Counted from the stretch's first letter, positions 9,360 through 17,839 are shown. The stretch is 64,000 bases of DNA from Pseudaquabacterium pictum (GCF_005403045.1 NZ_BJCL01000002.1:62001-126000), one strand, 5' to 3'. Notes: generated by a model from the sequence alone, not told the origin. Made by a program: numbers and translations.

Positions 9360-9416
9360 GGTCGGCGAGCGTCCGGGGCCTTCCGGCCGGCGTGAGAAAG
9401 CGGACACCGGCCGACC
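9360..9416 (-). promoter_or_regulatory. Strong hairpin between TPP aptamer and start codon (possible expression platform)
   Basis: Read on the minus strand, GGTCGGC at 9416-9410 pairs with GCCGACC at 9366-9360. An inner GTGTCCG can pair with CGGACGC with one G-U pair. No U tract follows, so it is not a classical intrinsic terminator. It lies between the riboswitch and the ribosome binding region of the thiamine-binding protein gene, where the expression platform should be. Confidence 0.5.
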
Positions 9417-9424
9417 CTGGAGCA

Positions 9425-9514
9425 TGCTTCCCTGCGCGAGGATTACCTCAATCAGGTTCAAAGGGACTCTCTCAGTCGGCACCGGCCTTGCGGCCCTGCC
9501 AACACCCCCAGCGA
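9425..9514 (-). promoter_or_regulatory. TPP (thi-box) riboswitch aptamer
   Basis: On the minus strand the conserved TPP aptamer elements appear in order: CTGGGGGTG; a P3 extension GGGCCGCAAGGCC; the invariant CTGAGA; CCCTTTGAACCTGAT; GGTAAT; and CGCGCAGGGAAG. These are the pyrimidine-sensing and pyrophosphate-sensing cores of the family. It is oriented toward the thiamine-binding protein gene at 8913-9338, with its end about 85 bases before that start codon. It would lower expression when thiamine pyrophosphate is plentiful. Confidence 0.95.
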
Positions 9515-9666
9515 TGCACCGCCCGCAGCACCCTGGCTGTCCCGGCGATTCATCCGAAGTCTAAGGCCGCCAACGGCGGATGGGCCGGCACGTTGTTCGG
9601 TCTGGAATACTGCCGCTCCCCGGCGTCCGGCAACGCGGCGCACCGGGCCGCACCTTCCCTGCTTCC
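9515..9666. promoter_or_regulatory. Divergent promoter space between TPP riboswitch and ssuC-like gene
   Basis: Together with 9339-9514 this makes the longest gene-free stretch of the window (328 bases). The minus-strand part holds the riboswitch and the hairpin. Bases 9515-9666 should contain the promoter of the riboswitch transcript (minus) and that of the ssuC-like gene (plus). The segment tctggaatactg near 9601 is a weak -10-like element for the plus strand. I saw no coding potential here. Confidence 0.35.
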
Positions 9667-10476
9667 ATGTCCGCCCCTGCCACCTCCTCCAACAGCCTGG
9701 CCACGCTGCGCCGCCGCATCACCCCCTGGCTGGTGCCGATCGGCATCCTGATCGTCTGGCAGATCGCCTCCACCGCAGGCTGGCTGTCCACCCAGGTGCT
9801 GCCCGCGCCCTGGTCGGTGGCCCAGGCCTGCTGGCGCCTGGCGGCCAGCGGTGAACTGGCCGCCCATGTGGCGGTCAGCAGCCAGCGTGCGGCCATCGGC
9901 TTTGCCATCGGCGGCGGCCTGGGGCTGCTGCTGGGCCTGCTGACGGGCAGCCTGCGGCTGGCCGAGACCCTGCTGGATTCCACGCTGCAGATGGTGCGCA
10001 ACATCCCGGCGCTGGCGCTGATCCCGCTGGTCATCCTGTGGTTCGGCATCGACGAGACGGCCAAGCTGTTCCTGGTGGCCTTCGGCGTGTTCTTCCCGGT
10101 CTACCTGAACACCTTCCACGGCATCCGCTCGGTCGACAAGGGCCTGATCGAGATGGCCCGCAGCTACGGCCTGTCGGGCTGGCAGCTGTACCGCCAGGTG
10201 ATCCTGCCCGGCGCGCTGCCGTCCATCCTGGTAGGCGTGCGCTTCAGCCTGGGCCTGGTGTGGGTGCTGCTGATCGTGGCCGAGACCATCTCGGCCGAAG
10301 CCGGCATCGGCTACCTGACGATGACGGCGCGCGAATTCCTCCAGACCGACGTGGTGCTGGTGGGCATCCTGCTGTATGCCGCGCTGGGCAAGCTGGCCGA
10401 TCTGGCCGCCAAGGCGCTGGAGCGCCGGTGGCTGCGCTGGCACCCCGCCCACCAGGGCGTGGGCCGCACCGCATGA
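9667..10476 (+). CDS. ssuC: SsuC-type ABC transporter permease (sulfonate/nitrate/taurine family)
   Basis: This 269-residue inner-membrane permease belongs to the SsuC/TauC/NrtB family. About six hydrophobic helices are visible, beginning [17 protein letters not shown]. It has the family loops [19 protein letters not shown] and [23 protein letters not shown], the EAA contact with the ATPase. The ATG at 9667 was chosen over upstream in-frame codons because the protein then begins like its relatives. The stop codon overlaps the ssuB-like start (ATGA). The matching binding protein is probably the sulfonate-type gene at 3906-4901. Because a TPP riboswitch and a thiamine-binding protein lie directly upstream on the other strand, a role in uptake of a thiamine precursor (ThiX-like) remains possible. 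Confidence 0.78.
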   Translation: MSAPATSSNSLATLRRRITPWLVPIGILIVWQIASTAGWLSTQVLPAPWSVAQACWRLAASGELAAHVAVSSQRAAIGFAIGGGLGLLLGLLTGSLRLAETLLDSTLQMVRNIPALALIPLVILWFGIDETAKLFLVAFGVFFPVYLNTFHGIRSVDKGLIEMARSYGLSGWQLYRQVILPGALPSILVGVRFSLGLVWVLLIVAETISAEAGIGYLTMTAREFLQTDVVLVGILLYAALGKLADLAAKALERRWLRWHPAHQGVGRTA

Positions 10477-11231
10477 CCGGCCTGCACCTGCAGCTGCGCG
10501 GCATCGGCAAGCACTACGGCGCGCGCCAGGTGCTGCGCGGCATCGACCTGGACATCGCGCCGGGCACGTTCGTTGCCATCGTCGGCCGCAGCGGCTGCGG
10601 CAAGAGCACGCTGCTGCGCCTGCTGGCCCAGCTGGAGCCACCCGATGCCGGCCACTTGCAGGCCGCGGGGGGCCAGCCGTTGGCCGCGCTGCGCCAGGAC
10701 ATCCGCATGATGTTCCAGGACGCGCGGCTGCTGCCCTGGAAGACGGTGCTGCACAACACCGCCCTGGGCCTGACCGGCACCGACGCGCTGGACCGCGCCC
10801 GCGACGCCCTGGCCGCAGTGGGCCTGGCCGACCGCGCCGACGACTGGCCGGCCGTGCTGTCGGGCGGGCAGCGGCAACGTGTTGCCCTGGCCCGCGCCCT
10901 GGTGCATGCGCCGCGCCTGCTGCTGCTGGACGAGCCGCTGGGCGCGCTGGACGCGCTGACCCGCATCGACATGCACCGGCTGATCACAGCGCTGTGGCAG
11001 CGCCATGGCTTCACCGCGCTGCTGGTCACCCATGACGTGGCCGAAGCCGTGGCCGTGGCCGACCGGGTGCTGCTGATCGAGGACGGCGGCGTGGCGCTGG
11101 ACCGCACCATCGACCTGCCGCGGCCGCGGGTGCAGGGCTCGCCAGCCTTCGCCCAGCATGAGGCCGAGATCCTGGCCCGGGTGCTGCAGCGCCCGGACGG
11201 CAACGCACCGGCTTCCTCGGTTGCTGCATGA
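10473..11231 (+). CDS. ssuB: SsuB-type ABC transporter ATP-binding protein
   Basis: This 252-residue ATPase couples ATP hydrolysis to the SsuC-like permease. Walker A is GRSGCGKST near residue 37. The Q-loop segment [14 protein letters not shown], the signature [15 protein letters not shown], Walker [12 protein letters not shown], and switch [11 protein letters not shown] are all intact. The [10 protein letters not shown] and [21 protein letters not shown] segments are what I associate with SsuB rather than TauB. The start overlaps the permease stop by four bases, so translation is coupled. It is followed by a second sulfate-binding protein gene after 82 bases, possibly within the same transcript. 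Confidence 0.82.
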   Translation: MTGLHLQLRGIGKHYGARQVLRGIDLDIAPGTFVAIVGRSGCGKSTLLRLLAQLEPPDAGHLQAAGGQPLAALRQDIRMMFQDARLLPWKTVLHNTALGLTGTDALDRARDALAAVGLADRADDWPAVLSGGQRQRVALARALVHAPRLLLLDEPLGALDALTRIDMHRLITALWQRHGFTALLVTHDVAEAVAVADRVLLIEDGGVALDRTIDLPRPRVQGSPAFAQHEAEILARVLQRPDGNAPASSVAA

Positions 11232-11257
11232 GCTTGCGCGCATTGCGTCGTTGGGCC

Positions 11258-11274
11258 AGGCAGGCGGCCTGCCT
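11258..11274. repeat. Short perfect inverted repeat downstream of ssuB
   Basis: AGGCAGG and CCTGCCT are perfect complements separated by CGG, giving a 7-base-pair hairpin with a 3-base loop. It lies in the 82-base gap between the ssuB-like gene and the second sulfate-binding protein. No U tract follows on either strand, so it may attenuate or protect the transcript rather than terminate it. Confidence 0.4.
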
Positions 11275-11313
11275 AGCATGGTGGCCATCCCTGCACTGCA
11301 ATGCCACCGCACC

Positions 11314-12324
11314 ATGCACCTTCCGCTCCTCCGCCGCAGCCTGCTCGCCCTGGGCCTGGCCGCCGCCAGCCTGGCCGCACAGGCCAAGGACATCACCCTG
11401 CTGAATGTCTCCTACGACCCCACGCGCGAGTTCTACGCCGACTTCAACAAGGCCTTCGCCAAGCACTGGCTGGCCAAGACCGGCGACAACGTCATCGTCA
11501 AGCAGAGCCACGGCGGCTCGGGCAAGCAGGCGCGCTCGGTGATCGACGGCCTGGACGCCGACGTGGTGACCCTGGCCCTGGCCTACGACATCGACGAGCT
11601 GGCCGCCAAGGCCCAGCTGATCCCGGCCGACTGGCAGAAGCGGCTCAAGCACAACAGCAGCCCGTACACCAGCACCATCGTGTTCCTGGTGCGCAAGGGC
11701 AACCCCAAGGGCATCAAGGACTGGGACGACCTGGCCAGGCCCGGCATCAGCGTCATCACGCCCAACCCCAAGACCAGCGGCGGTGCCCGCTGGAACTACC
11801 TGGCCGCCTGGGGTTATGCGCTGAAGAAGTTCGGCAACTCCGAGGCCAAGGCACAGGCGTTCGTCGGCAAGATCCTGGCCAACGTGCCGGTGCTCGATGC
11901 CGGCGCCCGCGGCAGCACCACCACCTTCGTCGAGCGCGGCATCGGCGACGTGCTGCTGGCCTGGGAGAACGAGGCCCTGCTGGCGCAGAAGGAGCTCGGC
12001 CCGGACAAGTTCGACATCGTCGCGCCCAGCCTGTCCATCCTGGCCGAACCGCCGGTGGCGGTGGTCGACAAGGTGGTCGACAAGAAGGGCACGCGCGCCG
12101 TGGCCCAGGCCTACCTGGAGTACCTGTACAGCCCCGAGGGCCAGGACCTGGCCGGCCAGAACTACTACCGGCCGATCGACCCGGCGGTGGCCGCCAGGTA
12201 CGCGAGGCAATACCCCAAGGTGAACCTGTTTACCATCGACGAGGTGTTCGGCGGCTGGGCCAAGGCGCAGAAGGCCCACTTCGCCGACGGCGGCAGCTTC
12301 GACAAGGTCTACACCCGGAAGTGA
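11314..12324 (+). CDS. Second sulfate ABC transporter substrate-binding protein
   Basis: This 336-residue protein is a paralogue of the one at 5064. Both share [43 protein letters not shown], and a C-terminal [15 protein letters not shown] segment. The signal peptide is [22 protein letters not shown]. The ATG at 11314 was chosen because it places the signal peptide at the N-terminus; no clear ribosome binding site is visible. It has no permease of its own and may feed the CysT-CysW-CysA system, broadening its substrate range (for example thiosulfate versus sulfate). Its position after the ssuCB pair is unusual, because that permease family normally uses a different type of binding protein. 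Confidence 0.88.
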   Translation: MHLPLLRRSLLALGLAAASLAAQAKDITLLNVSYDPTREFYADFNKAFAKHWLAKTGDNVIVKQSHGGSGKQARSVIDGLDADVVTLALAYDIDELAAKAQLIPADWQKRLKHNSSPYTSTIVFLVRKGNPKGIKDWDDLARPGISVITPNPKTSGGARWNYLAAWGYALKKFGNSEAKAQAFVGKILANVPVLDAGARGSTTTFVERGIGDVLLAWENEALLAQKELGPDKFDIVAPSLSILAEPPVAVVDKVVDKKGTRAVAQAYLEYLYSPEGQDLAGQNYYRPIDPAVAARYARQYPKVNLFTIDEVFGGWAKAQKAHFADGGSFDKVYTRK

Positions 12325-12382
12325 CCGCCACGCGCCCAGGCCAGAATCCCCACCGGAGCGATCCGGCACGGGGAGGACGGCG

Positions 12383-12973
12383 ATGGGACGCGAAGCAAGC
12401 TGCGCGGCGCAGGTGGGTGCCGAGACGGCGACGGTGAAGGCGCTGCTGGAAGCGCAGGCGCTGATCCTGCGCGGCAGCCTGCGGCGGCGCTGGGCGCTGG
12501 CGGCCCTGCAGCACCTGCAGGTGGCCGGGGAGGCGCTGCAGTTCCAGGCCGATGGCGAAGCGGTGCGCCTGCAGCTGGGCGCCGCCGAAGCCGGCCGCTG
12601 GCTGCTGAAGATCCAGACACCGCCGCCCAGCCTGGCCGCCAAGCTGGGCGTGGCACCCGGTGCGCCGGTGTGGCTGCACGGCGCGGCCGACGACGCCGCG
12701 CTGGCCCAGGCCCTGGCTGGCGCCACCACCACCGACCCCGCCGCCGCCACGCAGATGCTGGTCGTGGTGATCCGCCCGGCCGATCTGGACGCCGCGCTGC
12801 AGGTGCATGCCGGCCTGGCCTGCCCCGGCCTGTGGCTGGTGCACCGCAAGGGCCGCGGCGTGGCGCTGGGCGACACCGCCATCCGCACCGTGTTGCGTGA
12901 CCGCGGCTACGCCGACCACAAGACCACCGCAGTGTCCGACACCCTCACCGCCACCCGCTGGCGCCGCGGCTGA
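12383..12973 (+). CDS. Conserved hypothetical protein
   Basis: The 196-residue product has no signal peptide or membrane helix. A first part (residues 15-65) is basic with LRGSLRRRWALAALQHLQV and a following DGEAVRLQLG strand. A Pro-rich IQTPPPSLAAKLGV linker leads to a second part with repeated alpha/beta character. It ends with LRDRGYADHKTTAVSDTLTATRW, somewhat reminiscent of the end of DUF3052 proteins, though I am not sure of that link. Its ATG lies 12 bases upstream of the AraC-type gene's region and the genes may be cotranscribed. I cannot assign a function. Confidence 0.6.
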   Translation: MGREASCAAQVGAETATVKALLEAQALILRGSLRRRWALAALQHLQVAGEALQFQADGEAVRLQLGAAEAGRWLLKIQTPPPSLAAKLGVAPGAPVWLHGAADDAALAQALAGATTTDPAAATQMLVVVIRPADLDAALQVHAGLACPGLWLVHRKGRGVALGDTAIRTVLRDRGYADHKTTAVSDTLTATRWRRG

Positions 12974-12984
12974 GCACCGCCCCG

Positions 12985-14169
12985 ATGCCGACCATCACCC
13001 TGCCGACCTGGGACCTGGTGCTGCGCGGCGCCGTGGCCGGCCTGCTGCTGCACCACCTGCTGCACCTGTTGCTGCCTGGGCCGCGGCCGGTGGTGCGCCG
13101 GGTTCTCGCCGGTTTCGTCGCCAGCGTGGCCGGCTACCTGGCCTGCCAGCAGCCGGTGCTGCTGCTGCACCTGCCAAGGCCGCTGGCGCATGGGCTGCTG
13201 ACGGTCTGCGTCGGCTCGGCCGCCTGGCTGTGGGCGGCCACGCGCGGGCTGTTCGACGACGGTTTCCGCTTCAGCGTGCCGGTGGCGGCGGTGATCGCCG
13301 GCACCACGGCGCTGGGGCTGGCGGCCAACCTGCCGTACTTTCCAGCCGGTGACGGGCCATTCCTGCAGCACCCGCCGGATGGGCTGGTGGCAGGCCTGGG
13401 CCGGGCCCATGGGCTGGCCATGCTGGCCTGCAGCGCCGCCGCGCTGTGGGAAGCGCTGCGCGGCTGGCGCGACGATCTGGTGGCCAGCCGCCGGGCGCTG
13501 CGGCGCTGGGCGGCAGTGGGCATCGTCGGCTACGCCGGCCTGGCCCTGGTGGTGGAACTGGCGCTGCGCGGCCAGCCGGTCGGCCCGCTGCTGCCGGCGC
13601 TGCATGTGGCGGTGATCGGCGCCATCGCGCTGTGGCTGTCGCTGGTGGTGGCGCGTGGCTCGCTGGCGGATGTGCTGGGCCCCGACATGGCCACCGCCCC
13701 GCCACCGCTGGCCGACGCCGCGCCCGCCGCCGCGCCCGACAGCGGTCCGGCGCCCAACCAGCCGCCTCCGCCCCCACCCCTGCCCGCCCGCAGCGCCCAG
13801 GCCCTGGCCCGGCTCGACACCCTGCTGCGCACCGAGCAGGTGCATCACACCGATGGCCTGTCGCTGGCCGACCTGGCCGGCCGCCTGGGCCTGGGCGAGG
13901 CCGCGCTGCGTGCGCTGATCCATCAGCACCTGGGCTTCCGCAACTTCAACGACTTCCTGCACCACCACCGGCTGGCCGATGCGGCACAACAGCTGGCCGC
14001 CGACGACCAGCCGGTGCTGACCGTGGCCCTGGCCTGCGGCTACGGCTCGATCGGGCCGTTCAACCGCGCCTTCAAGCAGCGCTTCCGCACCACGCCCACC
14101 GCCTACCGGGCCGCGCTGCGGCTGGGCCAGGCGCCACCAGACCCGCCGGAAACCCAGGTTTCGGCCTGA
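12985..14169 (+). CDS. AraC-type transcriptional regulator with membrane N-terminus
   Basis: The 394-residue protein combines an N-terminal membrane part and a C-terminal AraC DNA-binding domain. Residues 1-230 contain about six or seven hydrophobic helices (for example AVAGLLLHHLLHLLLP, AAVIAGTTALGLAANLPYF and LHVAVIGAIALWLSLVV). A Pro/Ala-rich linker follows (about 235-270). The last 110 residues carry two helix-turn-helix motifs: SLADLAGRLGLGEAALRALIHQHLG and, near the end, VLTVALACGYGSIGPFNRAFKQRF followed by TPTAYR, the AraC signature. It could sense an envelope or membrane signal. The next gene, a secreted serine hydrolase 95 bases downstream, is a plausible target. Confidence 0.82.
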   Translation: MPTITLPTWDLVLRGAVAGLLLHHLLHLLLPGPRPVVRRVLAGFVASVAGYLACQQPVLLLHLPRPLAHGLLTVCVGSAAWLWAATRGLFDDGFRFSVPVAAVIAGTTALGLAANLPYFPAGDGPFLQHPPDGLVAGLGRAHGLAMLACSAAALWEALRGWRDDLVASRRALRRWAAVGIVGYAGLALVVELALRGQPVGPLLPALHVAVIGAIALWLSLVVARGSLADVLGPDMATAPPPLADAAPAAAPDSGPAPNQPPPPPPLPARSAQALARLDTLLRTEQVHHTDGLSLADLAGRLGLGEAALRALIHQHLGFRNFNDFLHHHRLADAAQQLAADDQPVLTVALACGYGSIGPFNRAFKQRFRTTPTAYRAALRLGQAPPDPPETQVSA

Positions 14170-14264
14170 TTTCGCGAGGAATCGGCCAGCGCACGCGACA
14201 AATCGGCCAGACCGCGGACACGGCGGTGGCCAGCATCGGCGGCATCCCCACTCCGGAGCCGACG

Positions 14265-15689
14265 ATGCCCACCCCACCCCCCCACCAACTGCGGCACCTG
14301 GCCCGATGGCTGGCCCTGGCCACCGTGGCCGGCGCCACCACCGGCTGCGGCAGCTTTCGCATCGACCAGGCCGCCCGCACCGCCACCGGCTTTGCCAGCC
14401 ATGTGCTGTGCGATGAGGTCTACATCACCGGCACCACGCTGCAGCGCGCCCTGGACGACCGCATCCGGCCGATGCCGGCCATGCGCGCCGTGGGCTGGGC
14501 CCTGGCGGTGCAGGCCGATCCGGCGGCGCAGACACTGCAGGTCACGCTGGCCGGCGGCTTCACCAGCCTGGCCCGCTTCAGCGCGCGTGACGGCTGCCAG
14601 GTGCTGGCCGACGGCGATGGCAGCCAGCCCCCTCCGGAGTCCCCGCCAGACCGTCCCACGCCCGACCTGCCGCCCGACCCCGACGGCAGCACGCCGGTGC
14701 CCGCCACCAGCCCGCGGCTGCAGGCAGCGCTGGCGCGCGCCCTGCCTGAGCCGGCCGATGCCCACCGCACCCGTGCGGTGCTGGTGCTGCACAACGGCCG
14801 CATCGCCGGCGAGCGCTATGCCGCCGGGTTCGGGCCAGACACGCCGATGCTGGGCTTCTCGCTGAGCAAGTCGGTCACCAACGCGCTGGTCGGCATCCTG
14901 GTGCAGCAGGGGCGGCTCGATCCGGTGCGCCCGGGCGTGCTGCCGGCCTGGCAGAACCCGGCCGATCCGCGGCACGCCATCACGCTGGAACACCTGCTGC
15001 GCCAGACCAGCGGGCTGGACCTGTGGCAGAACAACAGCGGCTTCGACCCCAGCGCGCAGATCATGTACACCGTGCAGGACAAGGCCGCGGTGGCCGCCGC
15101 CGCGCCGCTGGCGGCGCCGCCAGGCCACCGCTGGGCCTATGCCGACACCCACTACAGCCTGCTGTCGCGCGCCGTGCGCGATGCCGTGGGCGGCGATGCC
15201 GCCGCGGTGCGCGGCTTCCTGCAGACCGCGCTGTTCGGCCCGCTGGGCATGCGCCACGCCCGCATGGACATCGACAGCACCGGCACCGGCATGGGCGCCG
15301 CGCATGTCACCGCCAGCGCCCGCGACTGGGCGCGCTTCGGCCAGCTGTTCCTGGACGACGGCGTGGTGGCCGGCCAGCGTCTGCTGCCACCCGGCTGGGT
15401 GGCCTGGAGCACCACGCCCACCAGCACCCCCACGCGGACCACCGGCTATGGCGCCGGCTGGTGGACCAACCGCCAGAGCGGCAACGTGCCCGAGTGGGGC
15501 GTGCCCTGGGGCCTGCCCTCGGCACCGGCCGATGCCTTCTTCGGCCGCGGCTTCATGGGCCAGTTCGTGGTGGTGGTGCCGTCGCGCCGGCTGGTGGTGG
15601 TGCGCCTGGCCAGCAGCCACGAGCGTGGCGACGACATCGCCGAGACCGACCGCATCGTGGCCGACATCCTGGCGGCCACGGCCGACTGA
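14265..15689 (+). CDS. Serine hydrolase lipoprotein (beta-lactamase class C/6-aminohexanoate hydrolase-like)
   Basis: The 474-residue protein has a short hydrophobic leader ending in ATTGC, a weak lipobox with Cys28, so it may be an exported lipoprotein. A lineage-specific domain of about 100 residues and a Pro-rich linker (residues 118-150) precede the catalytic domain. The SxxK motif is in GFSLSKSV (Ser199, Lys202). HLLRQTSGLD follows, and the YxN-like element is YAD at 292-294. FFGRGFMGQFVVVVPSR near the C-terminus corresponds to the third catalytic element. Such enzymes cleave amide or ester bonds, and many are esterases rather than beta-lactamases. The ATG at 14265 follows a CCGGAG ribosome binding site. 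It lies directly downstream of the membrane-bound AraC-type regulator. Confidence 0.8.
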   Translation: MPTPPPHQLRHLARWLALATVAGATTGCGSFRIDQAARTATGFASHVLCDEVYITGTTLQRALDDRIRPMPAMRAVGWALAVQADPAAQTLQVTLAGGFTSLARFSARDGCQVLADGDGSQPPPESPPDRPTPDLPPDPDGSTPVPATSPRLQAALARALPEPADAHRTRAVLVLHNGRIAGERYAAGFGPDTPMLGFSLSKSVTNALVGILVQQGRLDPVRPGVLPAWQNPADPRHAITLEHLLRQTSGLDLWQNNSGFDPSAQIMYTVQDKAAVAAAAPLAAPPGHRWAYADTHYSLLSRAVRDAVGGDAAAVRGFLQTALFGPLGMRHARMDIDSTGTGMGAAHVTASARDWARFGQLFLDDGVVAGQRLLPPGWVAWSTTPTSTPTRTTGYGAGWWTNRQSGNVPEWGVPWGLPSAPADAFFGRGFMGQFVVVVPSRRLVVVRLASSHERGDDIAETDRIVADILAATAD

Positions 15690-15739
15690 AGCGCAGCGCC
15701 TGCCCGCGCCCCGGACCCCAGATCCCGGCCCCGGAAACG

Positions 15740-15768
15740 GCAACGCCAGCGGCTGGCGCTGGCGTTGC
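15740..15768. terminator. Bidirectional hairpin between convergent genes
   Basis: GCAACGCCAGC and GCTGGCGTTGC are perfect 11-base complements around a 7-base loop. The element sits in the 135-base gap where the serine hydrolase (plus) and BON lipoprotein (minus) genes converge. There is no U tract on either side, so it is a likely but not classical terminator. Confidence 0.5.
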
Positions 15769-15824
15769 AGGGGACGCGGCGGCGGGGCGCGCCGCTCAGC
15801 GGCGCGGCGCCCGGGCGCCGGCGG

Positions 15825-16139
15825 TCACGGGCGCAGGGCGATCTCGTTCTTCACGGCCTTCACGCCGCTGACCTTCCAGGCCAGCGCCTCGGCGGTGCTG
15901 CGCTCGGTCGGGCCCTTGGCGAAGCCGGACAGCATCACCGTGCCCTTCATCGTCTCCACGCTGATGGCGGCGGCGTCGACCATCTGGTTCTCGACGAATC
16001 GGGCCTTCACCGCGGTGGTGATGGCCGAGTCGTCGACATAGGCGCCAACGCTCTCCTGGCCGCGGGTGACGGCACAGCCGGTGGCGGTGAGCAGGACGAT
16101 GGACGTGATGACGGCGGCGAGGATGTTGCGTTGTTGCAT
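15825..16139 (-). CDS. BON-domain lipoprotein
   Basis: The 104-residue protein has a signal ending in LLTATGC (Cys22, weak lipobox), then one BON domain: DDSAITTAVKARFVENQMV, followed by VETMKGTVMLSGF and VSGVKAVKNEI. BON domains occur in osmotic-shock proteins such as OsmY and in secretin-associated proteins; they are thought to bind phospholipid membranes. The length equals one BON module plus leader. It is the minus-strand partner of a divergent 275-base region whose plus-strand side starts the DUF4398/OmpA pair. The context suggests envelope stress. Confidence 0.85.
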   Translation of the reverse strand: MQQRNILAAVITSIVLLTATGCAVTRGQESVGAYVDDSAITTAVKARFVENQMVDAAAISVETMKGTVMLSGFAKGPTERSTAEALAWKVSGVKAVKNEIALRP

Positions 16140-16414
16140 GGAGGGCTCCTGGGGGTGGTGGGGATCTGGTCGGGCCGTTGCCTGGCCGCGTCCATCGGCT
16201 GCCAGGCACCGGGTCTGCGACCCTGCTGGTCACTGTAGGCAGCGGCGTGGCCAGGGCCCATCGGCGGGCAGCCGGCCCTGCTGTAGGACGGCAAGCCGTT
16301 GTGCCCGCCGGTGCGCCACCGCACCGACCGGCCCGGCGCGCCGGCCCACCCTGGCCCCAAGGTGGCCACGGTTGCGCCGCCCCCGCTTCTTCCATTGCCC
16401 TGAAAGGCTCCACG
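16140..16414. promoter_or_regulatory. Divergent regulatory region between BON lipoprotein and DUF4398 gene
   Basis: This 275-base stretch carries the promoters of two envelope-protein genes. It contains CTGTAGG twice, at 16233-16239 and 16281-16287; the second extends to TGTAGGACGGC (16282-16292). GTAGGACGGC recurs exactly at 30663-30672, in the upstream region of the DUF1328 gene. The motif could be a shared stress-promoter or operator element. I saw no gene in this stretch. Confidence 0.35.
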
Positions 16415-16795
16415 ATGCACCACCACCCTGCCCGCGGCACTGTTCGCCCCACACTCGCCGCCCTGGCGCTGCTGGCCCTGGGCGCCTGCGCCAGCGTGCC
16501 ACCACCCACCGCCCAGCTGGCCGTCAGCACCGCGGCCCTGGCCCATGCCAATGCCGCCACCGGCCAGGGCCAGCCGCAGCCCGAGCTGGCCCTGGCGCGC
16601 GACAAGCTGCAGCGCGCCAACCAGGCCCTGGCCGACAAGGACCACCTGGCCGCCGGCCGCCTGGCCCAGCAGGCCCAGGTGGATGCGCTGGTGGCCGAAT
16701 CCCGCGGCGAGACCGCCAAGGCCCGCCGCGCCGCCCAGGAGGTGCAGTCCGCCGGCCAGGCCCTGACCGACGAGCTGGCGCGCAAGAAGCCGTGA
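16415..16795 (+). CDS. DUF4398-type lipoprotein
   Basis: The 126-residue protein carries a lipoprotein signal with lipobox LGAC (Cys24). After it comes an all-helical Ala/Gln-rich part (LARDKLQRANQALADKDHLAAGRLAQQAQ), like a short coiled coil. It resembles the DUF4398 family, which is commonly encoded just before an OmpA-like protein having the same N-terminal module, exactly as here. It probably anchors in the outer membrane and helps its OmpA partner hold the envelope together; that is inference. The stop overlaps a possible ATG of the next frame (TGATG), so the two genes are likely cotranscribed. Confidence 0.75.
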   Translation: MHHHPARGTVRPTLAALALLALGACASVPPPTAQLAVSTAALAHANAATGQGQPQPELALARDKLQRANQALADKDHLAAGRLAQQAQVDALVAESRGETAKARRAAQEVQSAGQALTDELARKKP

Positions 16796-16842
16796 TGCCC
16801 GCCGCCCACCTCCTCGCCCGACCACACACCCAGGATCTGCCC

Positions 16843-17817
16843 ATGACCTCGCCCTTGCACCACCCCGCCCGCCCGTTCCTGCTGCCGCTGGCCGTGCTGG
16901 CCCTGGCCGCCCTCACCGCCTGCGCCAGCGCGCCGCCGGCCAATGCCCAGCTGGACGCCGCCCGCAGCCAGCTGCGCGCCGCCCGTGCCGACCCGCTGAA
17001 CCAGGGCCTGGCCGGCCCCGAACGGCAGAACGCCGATGCCGCGATGGACGCCGCCGAGAGCGCCCTGGCCAAGGGCGAGGACAGCGCCAGCGTCGACCAC
17101 CTGGCCTACCTGGCCAGCCAGCGCACCGTGCTGCTGCAGCAGGCCGGTCTGCGCCGCCAGGCCGAAGCCACCGTGGCGCAGGCCACCGGCCAGCGTGACC
17201 AGCAGCGCCTGGCCGCCCGCACCCAGGAGGCCGACAGCGCCCAGCGCAGTGCCCAGGCCTCGCAGCGGGATGCACAAGCCTCGCAGCGCGACGCCCAGAT
17301 GGCCCAGCGCCAGGCCGAGCTGGCCCAGCGTGATGCCCAGGCCGCCCAGCGCGAGGCCGGCGCTGCCCAGGTGCAGGCCGGCGATGCCGAGCGCCGCGCC
17401 GCCATGCTGGCGGAGCAGCTGAAGGCGATGGACGCCCGCCAGACCGACCGCGGCATGGTGGTGACCATCGGCGATGTGCTGTTCGACACCGACCGCGCCG
17501 AACTCAAGCCCGGCGGCCTGCGCAGCATGGACAAGCTGGTGGCCTTTCTGCAGGCCTACCCGCTGCGCCGCGCGGTGGTGGAAGGCTTCACCGACAGCAC
17601 CGGCGGTGCCGACCACAACCTGGCCCTGTCGGGCCGCCGTGCCGAGGCAGTGCGTGCCGCCCTGGTGGGCGCCGGCGTGGGCGCGGAGCGCATCCGCACC
17701 CAGGGCTTCGGCGAGCAGTTCCCGGTGGCCGGCAATGCCGATGCCGGTGGCCGGCAGGCGAACCGCCGGGTGGAGATCTTGCTGTCGGACGACAGCGGGC
17801 TGATCCCGGCGCGCTGA
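16843..17817 (+). CDS. OmpA-family lipoprotein with DUF4398 N-terminus
   Basis: The 324-residue protein has a lipoprotein signal (LTAC lipobox), a DUF4398-like helical module, then a long Ala/Gln/Arg coiled coil with the repeated units SQRDAQ and AQRDAQAAQREA (about residues 130-190). It ends in an OmpA peptidoglycan-binding domain: VTIGDVLFDTDRAELKPGG, VVEGFTDSTGG, LSGRRAEAVRAAL and IRTQGFGE, finishing with NRRVEI. It would link the outer membrane to the cell wall across the periplasm. The start at 16843 is chosen for its AGGA site; an in-frame ATG at 16795 overlapping the previous stop is possible but would spoil the signal peptide. Confidence 0.88.
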   Translation: MTSPLHHPARPFLLPLAVLALAALTACASAPPANAQLDAARSQLRAARADPLNQGLAGPERQNADAAMDAAESALAKGEDSASVDHLAYLASQRTVLLQQAGLRRQAEATVAQATGQRDQQRLAARTQEADSAQRSAQASQRDAQASQRDAQMAQRQAELAQRDAQAAQREAGAAQVQAGDAERRAAMLAEQLKAMDARQTDRGMVVTIGDVLFDTDRAELKPGGLRSMDKLVAFLQAYPLRRAVVEGFTDSTGGADHNLALSGRRAEAVRAALVGAGVGAERIRTQGFGEQFPVAGNADAGGRQANRRVEILLSDDSGLIPAR

Positions 17818-17839
17818 GCACCCTGCACAGGCCGCCGGC

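Noticed and set aside
9667-11231. Calling the permease/ATPase pair a ThiXZ thiamine-precursor transporter
   Set aside because: The riboswitch is on the opposite strand and directs the minus-strand gene, and the ATPase carries SsuB-like segments, so the sulfonate assignment is preferred, with the thiamine role kept only as an alternative.
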